Source of the DNA: Croceibacterium soli
GTDB taxonomy: Bacteria; Pseudomonadota; Alphaproteobacteria; Sphingomonadales; Sphingomonadaceae
Assembly: GCF_009828065.1 (NCBI RefSeq)
Contig: NZ_WTYK01000002.1
Coordinates: forward strand, 434,001-498,000
Reading direction: 5' to 3'
DNA length: 64,000 nucleotides
Both the position numbers and the translations under genes were made by a program. The notes below the pieces were generated by a model. The model was not told the origin of the DNA. It was given only the letters and a program-made list of their open reading frames with translations, and did not search any database. Of the stretch, positions 46,869 through 54,772 are shown in pieces; the first letter of the stretch is position 1; every line of letters starts with the position of its first letter.

Positions 46869-47972
46869 ATGTCAGACACCGCCGATCGTCCGATCGACTT
46901 CAGCCGCATTCCCCATCCCGCTCCGGTCCCCGGCGCAAGCCGCGATCAGGCGATCGCCGATCCCGGGTTCGGCAAAGTATTCACGGATCACATGGTCTCG
47001 ATCGACTGGACCGAGGGCCGCGGCTGGCACAGCGCGACTCTGGGCCCGCGCCAACCGCTGAGCTTGGATCCGGCGACCGCGGTGCTGCACTATGCCCAGG
47101 AAATCTTCGAAGGGATGAAAGCCTACAAGCTGGACGACGGCACGATGGCGCTGTTCCGGCCGGAGCAGAACGCGCGCCGCTTCAACGCCTCGGCCGACCG
47201 GCTGGCGATGCCGCATTTGCCCGAGGAAGCGTTCGTCGAAGCCGTCCGGCAGCTGGTGCTGGCGGACAAGGACTGGTTCCCCACGGTCGAAGGCGGATCG
47301 CTCTACCTGCGCCCGTTCATGTTCGCCTCGGAAGCGTTTCTCGGGGTGCGCCCGGCCAAGCAGTACAAGTTCCTGGTCATCGCCAGCCCGGCCGGCAACT
47401 ACTTCAAGTCCGGCGTCCCGGCGGTGTCGATCTGGGTTTCCGGCGACTACACCCGCGCCGCGCCCGGCGGCACGGGGGCGGCCAAGTGCGGCGGCAATTA
47501 TGCCGCGAGCTTGGTCCCCCAGGCCAACGCGACGGCCCGCGGGCACGACCAGGTCGTGTTCCTCGACGCGGTCGAGCGCAAGTGGGTCGAGGAACTCGGC
47601 GGCATGAACCTGTTCTTCGCCTTCGACGACGGTTCGCTGATCACCCCGCCGCTCACCGGCACGATCCTGCCCGGCATCACCCGCGAAAGCCTGCTGCAGC
47701 TCGCCCGCGAGGAAGGCCTGCAGGTGCGCGAGGAGCGCTACAGCATCGACCAGTGGCGCGCCGACGCGGAGAGCGGCCGCCTGCTGGAGACTTTCGCCTG
47801 CGGCACCGCTGCGGTGGTCACACCGGTCGGTAGGGTCGCCGGGCATGACGGGGAGTTCACCATCGGCAGCGGCGGCGCCGGACAGGTGACCACCCGTCTG
47901 CGGGAGCGGCTGGTAGCGATCCAGCGGGGCATCGCCGAAGACAAGCACGGCTGGGTCATGCGGCTCGACTGA
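46869..47972 (+). CDS. ilvE: Branched-chain amino acid aminotransferase
   Basis: PLP fold-type IV aminotransferase for Val, Leu and Ile synthesis. The 367-residue protein has the long BCAT-type form: FTDHMVSIDWTEGRGWHSAT, VLHYAQEIFEGMKAYK, LYLRPFMFASEAFLGVRPAK, KCGGNYAASLVPQANATARG (PLP lysine region) and ELGGMNLFFAFDDG. The start at 46869 has only a weak ribosome site. It stands alone, with the unusual 18-codon ORF upstream. Confidence 0.95.
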   Translation: MSDTADRPIDFSRIPHPAPVPGASRDQAIADPGFGKVFTDHMVSIDWTEGRGWHSATLGPRQPLSLDPATAVLHYAQEIFEGMKAYKLDDGTMALFRPEQNARRFNASADRLAMPHLPEEAFVEAVRQLVLADKDWFPTVEGGSLYLRPFMFASEAFLGVRPAKQYKFLVIASPAGNYFKSGVPAVSIWVSGDYTRAAPGGTGAAKCGGNYAASLVPQANATARGHDQVVFLDAVERKWVEELGGMNLFFAFDDGSLITPPLTGTILPGITRESLLQLAREEGLQVREERYSIDQWRADAESGRLLETFACGTAAVVTPVGRVAGHDGEFTIGSGGAGQVTTRLRERLVAIQRGIAEDKHGWVMRLD

Positions 47973-48072
47973 CGCGCCCAGGCGCGCTGGCGTCGGTTTC
48001 ATCAATCCGGTGCTGCTTGCCAGCGGCGCGGATCGGGCTCAATCCGGGGGAGAAGCTGCACAGGAGCGAGCC

Positions 48073-48408
48073 ATGAGCGTACTTGTGACACTTGCCTATC
48101 CAGCCGTACCCGGTGCCCGGTTCGACTACGACTACTACGAACACGAGCACAGGCCGCTCGTGGCGCGGCTCTGGGAAGGCACCGGGTTCCAAGGCAGCGA
48201 GGCCATGCGCGGGTTGGCCAGCCCCGATGGCGGTCCGCCGCAGTACTTCGCCATAGCCGTCCTGCGCTTCGCTTCGGTCGAGGCCTTCCAGGCGGCGATT
48301 CAGAGCGAAGCGGGAGCCAAAGTGCTTGCCGACGTGGCGAATTACACCACGGTCGAACCTACTGTGCAGGTCAACGCGCCGCTGTGGGACACGCAGCAGC
48401 GCGCTTGA
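48073..48408 (+). CDS. EthD-like protein
   Basis: A 111-residue dimeric alpha/beta-barrel protein: VLVTLAYPAVPGARFDYDYY, HEHRPLVARLW and YFAIAVLRFASVEAFQAAI match the EthD domain (Pfam EthD, ferredoxin-like fold). Members occur with cytochrome P450 degradation genes, but the molecular role is unclear. ATG 48073 has AGGAG 6 bases upstream, which favours it over the frame start at 48010. Confidence 0.82.
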   Translation: MSVLVTLAYPAVPGARFDYDYYEHEHRPLVARLWEGTGFQGSEAMRGLASPDGGPPQYFAIAVLRFASVEAFQAAIQSEAGAKVLADVANYTTVEPTVQVNAPLWDTQQRA

Positions 48409-48421
48409 CGGTTCACCAGGC

Positions 48422-50113
48422 CTAGATCTCCTCTGGATAGATCGGGCGGATGTCGACCGGGATGGCATTCATCGCGGCGATCGCGGCTTCGGCCTGCGCG
48501 TCGAGGTGCGCCCAGCGGTCGAAGAAAGCCTTGGTGCCTTCGTAGTCCCCGGTGGCCTGGAGCATCAGCTCCTCGCGCAGCAGGTCGCGCACGCCCGCTT
48601 CCATCTTCGTCTCGTCGATCATGTAGCGGCCCTTGCTCTCGCTCCAGGCAAACGCACCCGCATTCTTGAGGAAGCCGTACTGCGCCGCCGCGCCCTTTCC
48701 GTGCGCCGCCTCGATCCCGAAGCGCATCGAACGGAAGATGCCGGTGAAGTACGTCGCCCACAGCTGGCTCTTCTCCGCCGCCGGCAGCTCCCCCTTGTCC
48801 ATCATGAACAGGATGTTCCAGATGCCCGCGAGATCGGCCTTCGACTCCTCGAGCGCCGAATACTGGTCGCGAAGCTGCTCGTTCACCGTGGTCTGACGGC
48901 CTGCCACCGTAATGGTGCCAGGCCCGAGGCTGTGCGAAAGCTCGTGGAACAGCGTTCCCAGCTCCATGTACTTCTTCGCCACCAGCGCCGCCTGCGAGGG
49001 CTCCAGCACCACCGAGGCCATCGGCTTGAGGATGCGGTCGTATTTGGCGCCGAGCACGTTCGCCAGGATCACCTTCTTGGCGCCCTTGGCCTCGCGCACC
49101 CGCTCGTCGTTCGGCAGGTTGAAGGCGATTGTCTGAACGCCGGGCACGTTGTCGCCGCCGCCGTGGACCTGGTCGGCGACCACGATCGGGCTTTCGAAGC
49201 CGCGCTGGAAGTTCTTGTGTTCTTCCGGGATCGGCAGGTTCGCTTCCATGTCGCGCAAGTACCGCTTGTACTTGTCGAGCGCGGCGGATTCTTCGGGGTC
49301 CTTCAAGGTGACGAAGCTTTCGAAAGCGGTCTTCGTGCCCATCAGGCGATCGGTATAGACCTCGTACGGGCCGATCGCGATTTCGATGGGTGTGCCTTCA
49401 AGGTCCATCCAGGCGAGTTCGCTCTCATAGTAGTCGTCGGTCCGGAAGGACTGGGCACGCAGGCTCAGGAAGCGCTTGAGGCTGGCGTTGGTGGTGATCG
49501 CCGCGGCCTGCTCCATCAGCTTCGCCGCCGGTTCGAGCCACTGCCGGTACTCGACCGAGTAAGGCACCGCGACGAGCCGCTCCCCCTCCCGCTTCACCAC
49601 GGTGTAGGGGCTGGTGAGCGCGTCCTTCTGCTCCGGATGCGCCGCGAGATAGGCGTTGAACGCCTCGCGCGTCAGGTCCGCCGGGTAGAAGCCGGCGCCC
49701 TGTGGCATCGGGTCGGAGCCCCAGAACGGATGCAGTTCGGCGAGCTCGTCCCACGGGCCGTAGTAGCGGTCGAACATCTCCAGCAGCAGGTCGCGGTCGG
49801 CCCGGCGGGTGCGTTCGATCGACTGGCGGACCTGCTCGTAATTCGGCAGCCGCTGGCGCTTGTAGATCTCGTCCATGTACCCGGACGCGTCGATGAGCAG
49901 GTTGACCACCCGCCGCTCCTCCGCGTTCAGGAACGAGGTGTCCGGGTTCATCTCGATCACCGCCAGCTTGGCGCGCTGTGCGGTGAGGTCGTAGCCTGCC
50001 TCGGCCGAGAAAGTCGCAATCGGGGCCGCAGCGACGGGGGGTGCAGTGCCGGCGACCGTCTGGGTGCAAGCCGCCAGGCCGGCGATTATTAGCGGGATCA
50101 GAGCGAGACGCAT
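48422..50113 (-). CDS. M49-like (dipeptidyl-peptidase III-type) zinc peptidase lipoprotein
   Basis: A 563-residue putative exported lipoprotein (MRLALIPLIIAGLAAC, lipobox LAAC with Cys 16). The metal site reads LFHELSHSLGPGTITV (HExxH at about 387-391), with a third ligand in ALEESKADLAGIWN (about 413-418). Classic DPP III has HExxGH; this one has the shorter HExxH plus GPG form found in M49-related bacterial and plant proteins. QVHGGGDNVPGVQTIAFNLP is another family landmark. Outer-membrane or periplasmic peptidase activity is inferred. ATG 50113 begins the signal peptide; the upstream frame contains repeat DNA. Confidence 0.82.
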   Translation of the reverse strand: MRLALIPLIIAGLAACTQTVAGTAPPVAAAPIATFSAEAGYDLTAQRAKLAVIEMNPDTSFLNAEERRVVNLLIDASGYMDEIYKRQRLPNYEQVRQSIERTRRADRDLLLEMFDRYYGPWDELAELHPFWGSDPMPQGAGFYPADLTREAFNAYLAAHPEQKDALTSPYTVVKREGERLVAVPYSVEYRQWLEPAAKLMEQAAAITTNASLKRFLSLRAQSFRTDDYYESELAWMDLEGTPIEIAIGPYEVYTDRLMGTKTAFESFVTLKDPEESAALDKYKRYLRDMEANLPIPEEHKNFQRGFESPIVVADQVHGGGDNVPGVQTIAFNLPNDERVREAKGAKKVILANVLGAKYDRILKPMASVVLEPSQAALVAKKYMELGTLFHELSHSLGPGTITVAGRQTTVNEQLRDQYSALEESKADLAGIWNILFMMDKGELPAAEKSQLWATYFTGIFRSMRFGIEAAHGKGAAAQYGFLKNAGAFAWSESKGRYMIDETKMEAGVRDLLREELMLQATGDYEGTKAFFDRWAHLDAQAEAAIAAMNAIPVDIRPIYPEEI

Positions 50114-50200
50114 TGCTTTTCCAACCGGTTGCGAGTGAAACGACGGTCCAGCTCTAGCCCGCCGTATCGCCGCTGTCACGCGGGAGGCATGTGTCGCGCG

Positions 50201-50306
50201 ATCGTGGTTCGACAAGCTCACCACGAACGGAGAGGGTGTGTGTCGAACTGCATCGGACTGGGAGAATTCACCCCATCCCGTTCGTCCTGAGCTTGTCGAA
50301 GGACGA
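50201..50306. repeat. Paired palindromic repeat (family A) near the GIY-YIG gene
   Basis: ATCGTGGTTCGACAAGCTCA and onward (50201-50233) and CCCGTTCGTCCTGAGCTTGT and onward (50277-50306) are in the same paired arrangement as at 1114-1194. The pair ends 12 bases before the GIY-YIG stop codon. Confidence 0.85.
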
Positions 50307-50317
50307 CTGGCACAACA

Positions 50318-50605
50318 TCAGTCCGCCTTGCGACACCGAGCCAGCGCCGACAGCCGCTCCCAATCTCCGTCGATCAGCGCTTGTTTCTTCGCCCTGCTCC
50401 AGCCCTTGATCTGCCGTTCGACCGAAAGAGCTTCGTACCGGGTCGGGAAATCTTGCGTCCAGACGAGCCGCACGGGCCGCCGGCTGCGGGTGTAGCCGCC
50501 AAAGCGCCCGGCTTGATGATCGGCGATCCGATGCTCCAGATGATCGGTGTGGCCGGTGTAGAACGACCCGTCGGCGCAAAGCAGGATGTAGGCGTAGAAG
50601 GCCAC
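50318..50605 (-). CDS. Small GIY-YIG nuclease superfamily protein
   Basis: A 95-residue protein consisting of just a GIY-YIG fold: FYAYILLCADGSFYTGHTDH (the GIY and YIG strands, here AYI and YTG), the helix Arg in HRIADHQAGRFGGYT and the WERLSALARC end, with the conserved Glu in RYEALSVERQIKGWSRAKKQ. It is related to YhbQ/UPF0213. It starts with GTG, with GGGAG directly abutting. Family A repeats lie on both sides (50201-50306 and 50626-50815). Function of these short members is poorly known. Confidence 0.82.
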   Translation of the reverse strand: MAFYAYILLCADGSFYTGHTDHLEHRIADHQAGRFGGYTRSRRPVRLVWTQDFPTRYEALSVERQIKGWSRAKKQALIDGDWERLSALARCRKAD

Positions 50606-50625
50606 TCCCGAAAGTTAGCGCCAGA

Positions 50626-50815
50626 TCGTCCTTCGACAAGCTCAGGACGAACGGAAATGAAGGTATCTTCCGGGAACCCACGGCGACCGTTCGCCCTGAA
50701 TTGTCGGACCACGCGGCGCTGCGCCAACGTCCTTCGACAAGCTCAGGACGAACGGGATGGAGGCAACTTCCAGAAAGCAAGTTTCCGTTCGTGGTGAGCC
50801 TGTCGAACCACGAAC
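50626..50815. repeat. Array of four family A palindromic units
   Basis: Units at 50626-50654 (TCGTCCTTCGACAAGCTCAG), about 50686-50714 (ACCGTTCGCCCTGAATTGTC, degenerate), 50728-50758 (ACGTCCTTCGACAAGCTCAG) and 50783-50815 (CCGTTCGTGGTGAGCCTGTC), alternating in orientation. They fill the space between the GIY-YIG gene and the MBL-fold gene. Confidence 0.85.
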
Positions 50816-50835
50816 TCGCGCTACGGTAAGCCCCG

Positions 50836-51816
50836 TTACTGCTCCTCGGGCGGGAGGTTCATGATCAGCTTGGGCGTTTCGCCGCGCAGTTCCTGCATAG
50901 CGATGATGGCGTTGATCTGCGCGCGCGAGCGGCCGGTGCCGCCGTATTCGAGGCCGGGGAGCGTTTCGCGCTTGAGGAACACCGAATGCTTGCCGCTGGC
51001 TTCGAGCGCGGCGACGACGTCCTTCGGCTCCTTGCCCGCGGCGACGGCCTTCTTCGCCTCGTCCACGAGGGCGCGGTTGAAGGCGGTGTAATCGCGGAGG
51101 CGCTGCCAGTCGGTGACATAACCGTGGCCTTCGATGACCTTGTCGACGCCCTGGATGCCGGCGACGGCCTTCTCCATCGTGTCCGCCAGCTTGACGGCGC
51201 TGCCGCCGGAGCCCGGATCGATCAGCGGCGCCATCGACCACGCCATGATGTCGCCCATCATGACCGTTTTGGCGGCGGGGAACACGACGAACGCATCGCC
51301 GTCGGTGTGGCCGGGACCAAAGTAGTAGAGGTCGATCTGGTCCTTGCCGCTGCCGAGCGTCAGCTTGTCGCCGAACTCGCGGGTCGCCGGGTTCGCCGGG
51401 AACGGGCCCGAGGGTTTCGCCATGCGCGCGGCGGTGTTGGCCTGCGCGACGACGGCCACGTCGGGCTTCGTGTCCTTGAAGAACTGGTTGGAACCGACGT
51501 GGTCCGGGTGCGAGTGGGAGTTGATGATCATCGTCACCGGCTTGTCGGTGATCTTGCGCACCTGGGCGAGGATCGCCTCGCCGTTGCCCGGCAGCTTGGT
51601 GTCGACCAGCGCCACGCCGTCTTCCATCACGAAGACCACGGTGTTTCCGCCCGCGCCGAAGATCTTGTAGACGTTGTCCGCGACCTGCTCGATATCGGTG
51701 ATGCCCGGCAGAGTGGCGCCCTGAGCCTCGGCCGGAGCCTCGCGAACGATCTGCCCCAGGCCGGCCGCGCCTACGCCCGCAGCGACGATGGCGGACAAGA
51801 TCAGTTGGCGCTTCAT
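50836..51816 (-). CDS. Secreted MBL-fold metallohydrolase
   Basis: A 326-residue protein with a signal peptide (MKRQLILSAIVAAGVGAAGL, cleavage near EAQG) and a metallo-beta-lactamase domain. The metal motif is SHSHPDHVG (about 97-105), followed by GPGHTDGDA and VIEGHGYVTD for the remaining ligands. The C-terminal part has a helical KKAVAAGKEPKDVVAALE region, as in quinoprotein relay or sulfatase-like MBL proteins. The ATG overlaps the HupE-like gene stop by 4 bases (ATGA), so it is the last gene of a three-gene operon. Confidence 0.85.
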   Translation of the reverse strand: MKRQLILSAIVAAGVGAAGLGQIVREAPAEAQGATLPGITDIEQVADNVYKIFGAGGNTVVFVMEDGVALVDTKLPGNGEAILAQVRKITDKPVTMIINSHSHPDHVGSNQFFKDTKPDVAVVAQANTAARMAKPSGPFPANPATREFGDKLTLGSGKDQIDLYYFGPGHTDGDAFVVFPAAKTVMMGDIMAWSMAPLIDPGSGGSAVKLADTMEKAVAGIQGVDKVIEGHGYVTDWQRLRDYTAFNRALVDEAKKAVAAGKEPKDVVAALEASGKHSVFLKRETLPGLEYGGTGRSRAQINAIIAMQELRGETPKLIMNLPPEEQ

Positions 51817-53006
51817 AGAATCCCTCCCGGAAAAAACACTCTCTCGATAAACCAGTAGCTTCCGCCCGCGATGACCACAATGGAGCCACCCGTCGCAATT
51901 TGTCGCGCCAGCTTCTCTCGCCGCCGCCATAGTGCGCCGATGATGAATGCCAACGGCACGACCAGGGCCAACTGGCCGAGCTCCACCCCGACGTTGAACC
52001 CGAACAGCGACCAGCCGAGCGCTTCCGGCGGAAGCCCGAACTCGCGCAGGACAGAGGCGAAGCCGAAGCCGTGGATCAGGCCGAAGACGCCGGCCATCCA
52101 CATGCGCAAGTCCTTGCCCTCACCCCGCAGCAGGTTGTCGGCGCCGACGATTACGATGGTGAGCGCGATCGCCGGCTCGACCAGCCAGCCGGGCGGCGTC
52201 ACCAAGTCGAGCGCCGCGAGCGAAAGTGTTATCGAGTGACCGACGGTGAATGCCGTGACGATCGCCACCAGCCGCCGCGGGGTACCGCCGAACAGCAGCA
52301 GCCCGACCAGGAACAGGATGTGGTCCGGGCCGATCAGAATGTGGTGGATGCCGGATGGTACGAAAGTCCCGAGCACGGACAGCGCGCCCGCGGCGTTGCC
52401 GCGGTAGAACACTTGCGGCTCGCTGCTGGCGGAGACGATCCATTGCTGGGCGAGCGCTCCGCCCTCGTAGATGTTGACGAACGTCTGATGCTGCGGGTCG
52501 TAAGGGAACAGGTTGCTGTCGTAAGTCAGCGAGCCGCCGGGCGGGCCGATCGCGCGGAAGTAGAGCCGGACGGCGTCGTGGCCCTTGAGCGGCTCGGCAT
52601 AAGTCCACTCGACCTTCAGCGGCTCACCGCCCTCGATCCGCATGCGCCCGGCGAGGAGCGATCCGATCTCGTCTATCCGGTGGATCAGGTGGTGCGGGTC
52701 GCGCAGCTCGGCGGGACTGTCGATCCCAAGCTCGTGCATGAGGTCGAGCTCGTGCACAGTCAGCGTGCCTTCGAGAGCGTCCTCCTTGTAGCGCAGATCG
52801 AGGTACGAGAACGGCGCCGGATGCGCCTGCACCGTGGCGGAGAGCAGGAGCGCGAACGCCGTGACAAGGAAGCGGAACAGCCCCAACTCCGTTCGTCCTG
52901 AGCTTGTCGAAGGACGCGAGGCCCCGCCCGATCGTGGTTCGACAAGCTCACCACGAACGGAGAGGGCCTGGCCAACCGCCAAAGGAGGCTCAGTCTGGCG
53001 GTACAT
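51813..53006 (-). CDS. HupE/UreJ-like membrane protein with repeat-derived N-terminus
   Basis: A 397-residue protein (from ATG 53006). The mature part begins with a signal-like helix (LFRFLVTAFALLLSATVQAH), a periplasmic domain of about 150 residues, then seven or so helices with HHILIGPDHILFLVGLLLFG, TVGHSITLSLAALDL and MAGVFGLIHGFGFASVL. This is the HupE/UreJ_2 family, possibly a nickel or cobalt permease. Residues about 15-40 are translation of the family A repeat (RGELVEPR...RPSTSSGRTE). ATG 53006 is 3 bases after the GMC stop, favouring coupling; a TTG at residue 41 (52886) is the only start that excludes the repeat. Its stop overlaps the MBL gene start. Confidence 0.75.
   Translation of the reverse strand: MYRQTEPPLAVGQALSVRGELVEPRSGGASRPSTSSGRTELGLFRFLVTAFALLLSATVQAHPAPFSYLDLRYKEDALEGTLTVHELDLMHELGIDSPAELRDPHHLIHRIDEIGSLLAGRMRIEGGEPLKVEWTYAEPLKGHDAVRLYFRAIGPPGGSLTYDSNLFPYDPQHQTFVNIYEGGALAQQWIVSASSEPQVFYRGNAAGALSVLGTFVPSGIHHILIGPDHILFLVGLLLFGGTPRRLVAIVTAFTVGHSITLSLAALDLVTPPGWLVEPAIALTIVIVGADNLLRGEGKDLRMWMAGVFGLIHGFGFASVLREFGLPPEALGWSLFGFNVGVELGQLALVVPLAFIIGALWRRREKLARQIATGGSIVVIAGGSYWFIERVFFPGGIL
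52888..52964. repeat. Family A repeat pair inside the HupE-like gene
   Basis: CCGTTCGTCCTGAGCTTGTC and onward (52888-52917) and ATCGTGGTTCGACAAGCTCA and onward (52931-52964). The reading frame of the HupE-like protein runs through both units without a stop. Confidence 0.85.
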
Positions 53007-53009
53007 GAG

Positions 53010-54623
53010 TCAGGCGGCCAGCTCTTGCCGCAGCGCCCCGAGCACCAGATCGCTTGCCCGCTCCCCGATCATGATCGCGGTGGCGTTGGTGTTGCCTTGC
53101 GGGATCGTCGGCATGATCGAAGCGTCGGCGACCCAAAGGCCGTCGATCCCGCGCAGGCGGCAGTCCGGGCCGACGACCGCTTCCGGATCGTCCACCGCGC
53201 CCATCTTCGCCGTGCCCACGGGGTGATACATTGGGATCGTCGCCGCGCGGACATAGTGCTCCAGCGCCTCGCGCGTGGACAGACTGGCACCGGGGCGCAC
53301 TTCGCTGGTGACATGCGGCGCGATCGCCGGCTGGGCCATGATCCTGCGGGCGATCTCGAGACCGTCGATAAGTTGCTCCGCATCGTCGTTGTTGCCCAGC
53401 AGCATGTGCTCGATCCGCGGCGCCGCGTCCGGATCGGCCGAGCGGAGCGTGACCCGCCCGCGCGACTGCGGCCGCATCAGCGCCACAAACGTGGAAACCG
53501 AGCTCTCCTTGCGCAGCGCGAGATTGCCCTTCTCGGTCACGTCGAAGGCGAAGGCCGAGAACGCCAGTTGCAGGTTCGGCGCGGGCAGGTCGGCGCGGCT
53601 CTTGATGAAGGCCTGCGCGTGGCCGATCCCCGTCGTCAGCGCGCCGCTGCGTCGGATCGCCAGCGCGAGCACCTGGCGCAAGCCCGAAAGCCCCCGCGCA
53701 TCGTCATTGAGCGTGCGGGCGTTCACGGCGTTCACCAGATGGACGCCGGGATGCTCCTGCAAGTTACGCCCCACACCGGGCAGGTCCTGCACCACCTCGA
53801 TCCCGTGATGGCGCAGTTCCTTCTCGGGGCCGATGCCGGATAGCATCAGCAGCCGCGGCGTGTTGAGCGCGCCGGCGCAGAGCACCACGCCCTCGCGCGC
53901 GGTAAGCGTTTGCGTCTGCCCGGCGCGGCGCACGGTGACCCCGGTCGCGCGCCCGTTCGCGGTCTCGATCCGCAGCACTTGCGCCTCGAGCATGATCTCC
54001 AGCCCGGCGGGCCTGTTCCGCAGATAGCCCGCGGCCGCCGAATGCCTGAGGCCGCGCCGCTGGGAGAGCTGGATATGGTCCACCCCTTCGGCCTCCCGGC
54101 CGTTGAGATCTAGCGAGCGCGGGTATCCGGCCTGCTGCACGGCCTCGATCCACTCGTCGGTGACCGCATAGCGCGAGCGGACTTCGGAGACGGCGATCGG
54201 CCCGCCCTTCCCGCGCCATTCGTCCTCGCCGCGCTCGTTGTCTTCCATCCGGCGGAAGTAGGGCAGCACGCTGGCGTAGTCCCAGCCGGTGGCGCCGAGC
54301 TCGGCCCAGTGGTCGTAGTCCCAGCGGTGCCCGCGGATGAACATCATGCCGTTGATCGCGCTGCCGCCGCCGAGGCGCTTGCCCGCGGGCCACACGTCGG
54401 GCCGGCCGCCGACCGAGGGGTCCGGCTCCGCCGAGTAGCACCAGTCGAAATCCGGGGTGTGGACGATGCTGGCCATCAGCGCCGGCACGCGAGAGCGTAT
54501 GTCGCTGTCGGACTTGCCCGCTTCGATCAACAGCACGCGCTTGCCGCCCTGCGCCAGCCGCGCGGCGCAGGCCGCGCCCGCCGAACCGCCGCCGATCACG
54601 ATGAGATCTGCTTGTTGCACCAT
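53010..54623 (-). CDS. GMC-family flavin oxidoreductase
   Basis: A 537-residue FAD enzyme of the glucose-methanol-choline family: ADLIVIGGGSAGAACAARLA (ADP-binding motif, about 5-24), GGRPDVWPAGKRLGGGSAIN, CAGALNTPRLLMLSGIGP and the active-site YHPVGTAKMG with His467, then QGNTNATAIMIGERASD (Asn partner). Alcohol or choline-type dehydrogenase activity is likely; the substrate is unknown. ATG 54623 has a GAAGGG site. It is the first gene of the GMC-HupE-MBL operon. Confidence 0.92.
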   Translation of the reverse strand: MVQQADLIVIGGGSAGAACAARLAQGGKRVLLIEAGKSDSDIRSRVPALMASIVHTPDFDWCYSAEPDPSVGGRPDVWPAGKRLGGGSAINGMMFIRGHRWDYDHWAELGATGWDYASVLPYFRRMEDNERGEDEWRGKGGPIAVSEVRSRYAVTDEWIEAVQQAGYPRSLDLNGREAEGVDHIQLSQRRGLRHSAAAGYLRNRPAGLEIMLEAQVLRIETANGRATGVTVRRAGQTQTLTAREGVVLCAGALNTPRLLMLSGIGPEKELRHHGIEVVQDLPGVGRNLQEHPGVHLVNAVNARTLNDDARGLSGLRQVLALAIRRSGALTTGIGHAQAFIKSRADLPAPNLQLAFSAFAFDVTEKGNLALRKESSVSTFVALMRPQSRGRVTLRSADPDAAPRIEHMLLGNNDDAEQLIDGLEIARRIMAQPAIAPHVTSEVRPGASLSTREALEHYVRAATIPMYHPVGTAKMGAVDDPEAVVGPDCRLRGIDGLWVADASIMPTIPQGNTNATAIMIGERASDLVLGALRQELAA

Positions 54624-54772
54624 CAGCCGCCCTTCTCCCAAAACCCTGTCCCCAGCAAGCATTCGCAAGCGAAAACAATCGCTCCGGCTCCATTACGAAC
54701 AATTCGCACCGGAACTCCGATTTCCACTCCCCGCAGCTCCGCGATATTGATTATTACGGGCGGTGCAACGAA

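Noticed and set aside
54690-54772. EcfG promoter before the HWE kinase at 54773
   Set aside because: GGAAC is present at about 54712-54716, but no GTT follows at 16-18 bases.
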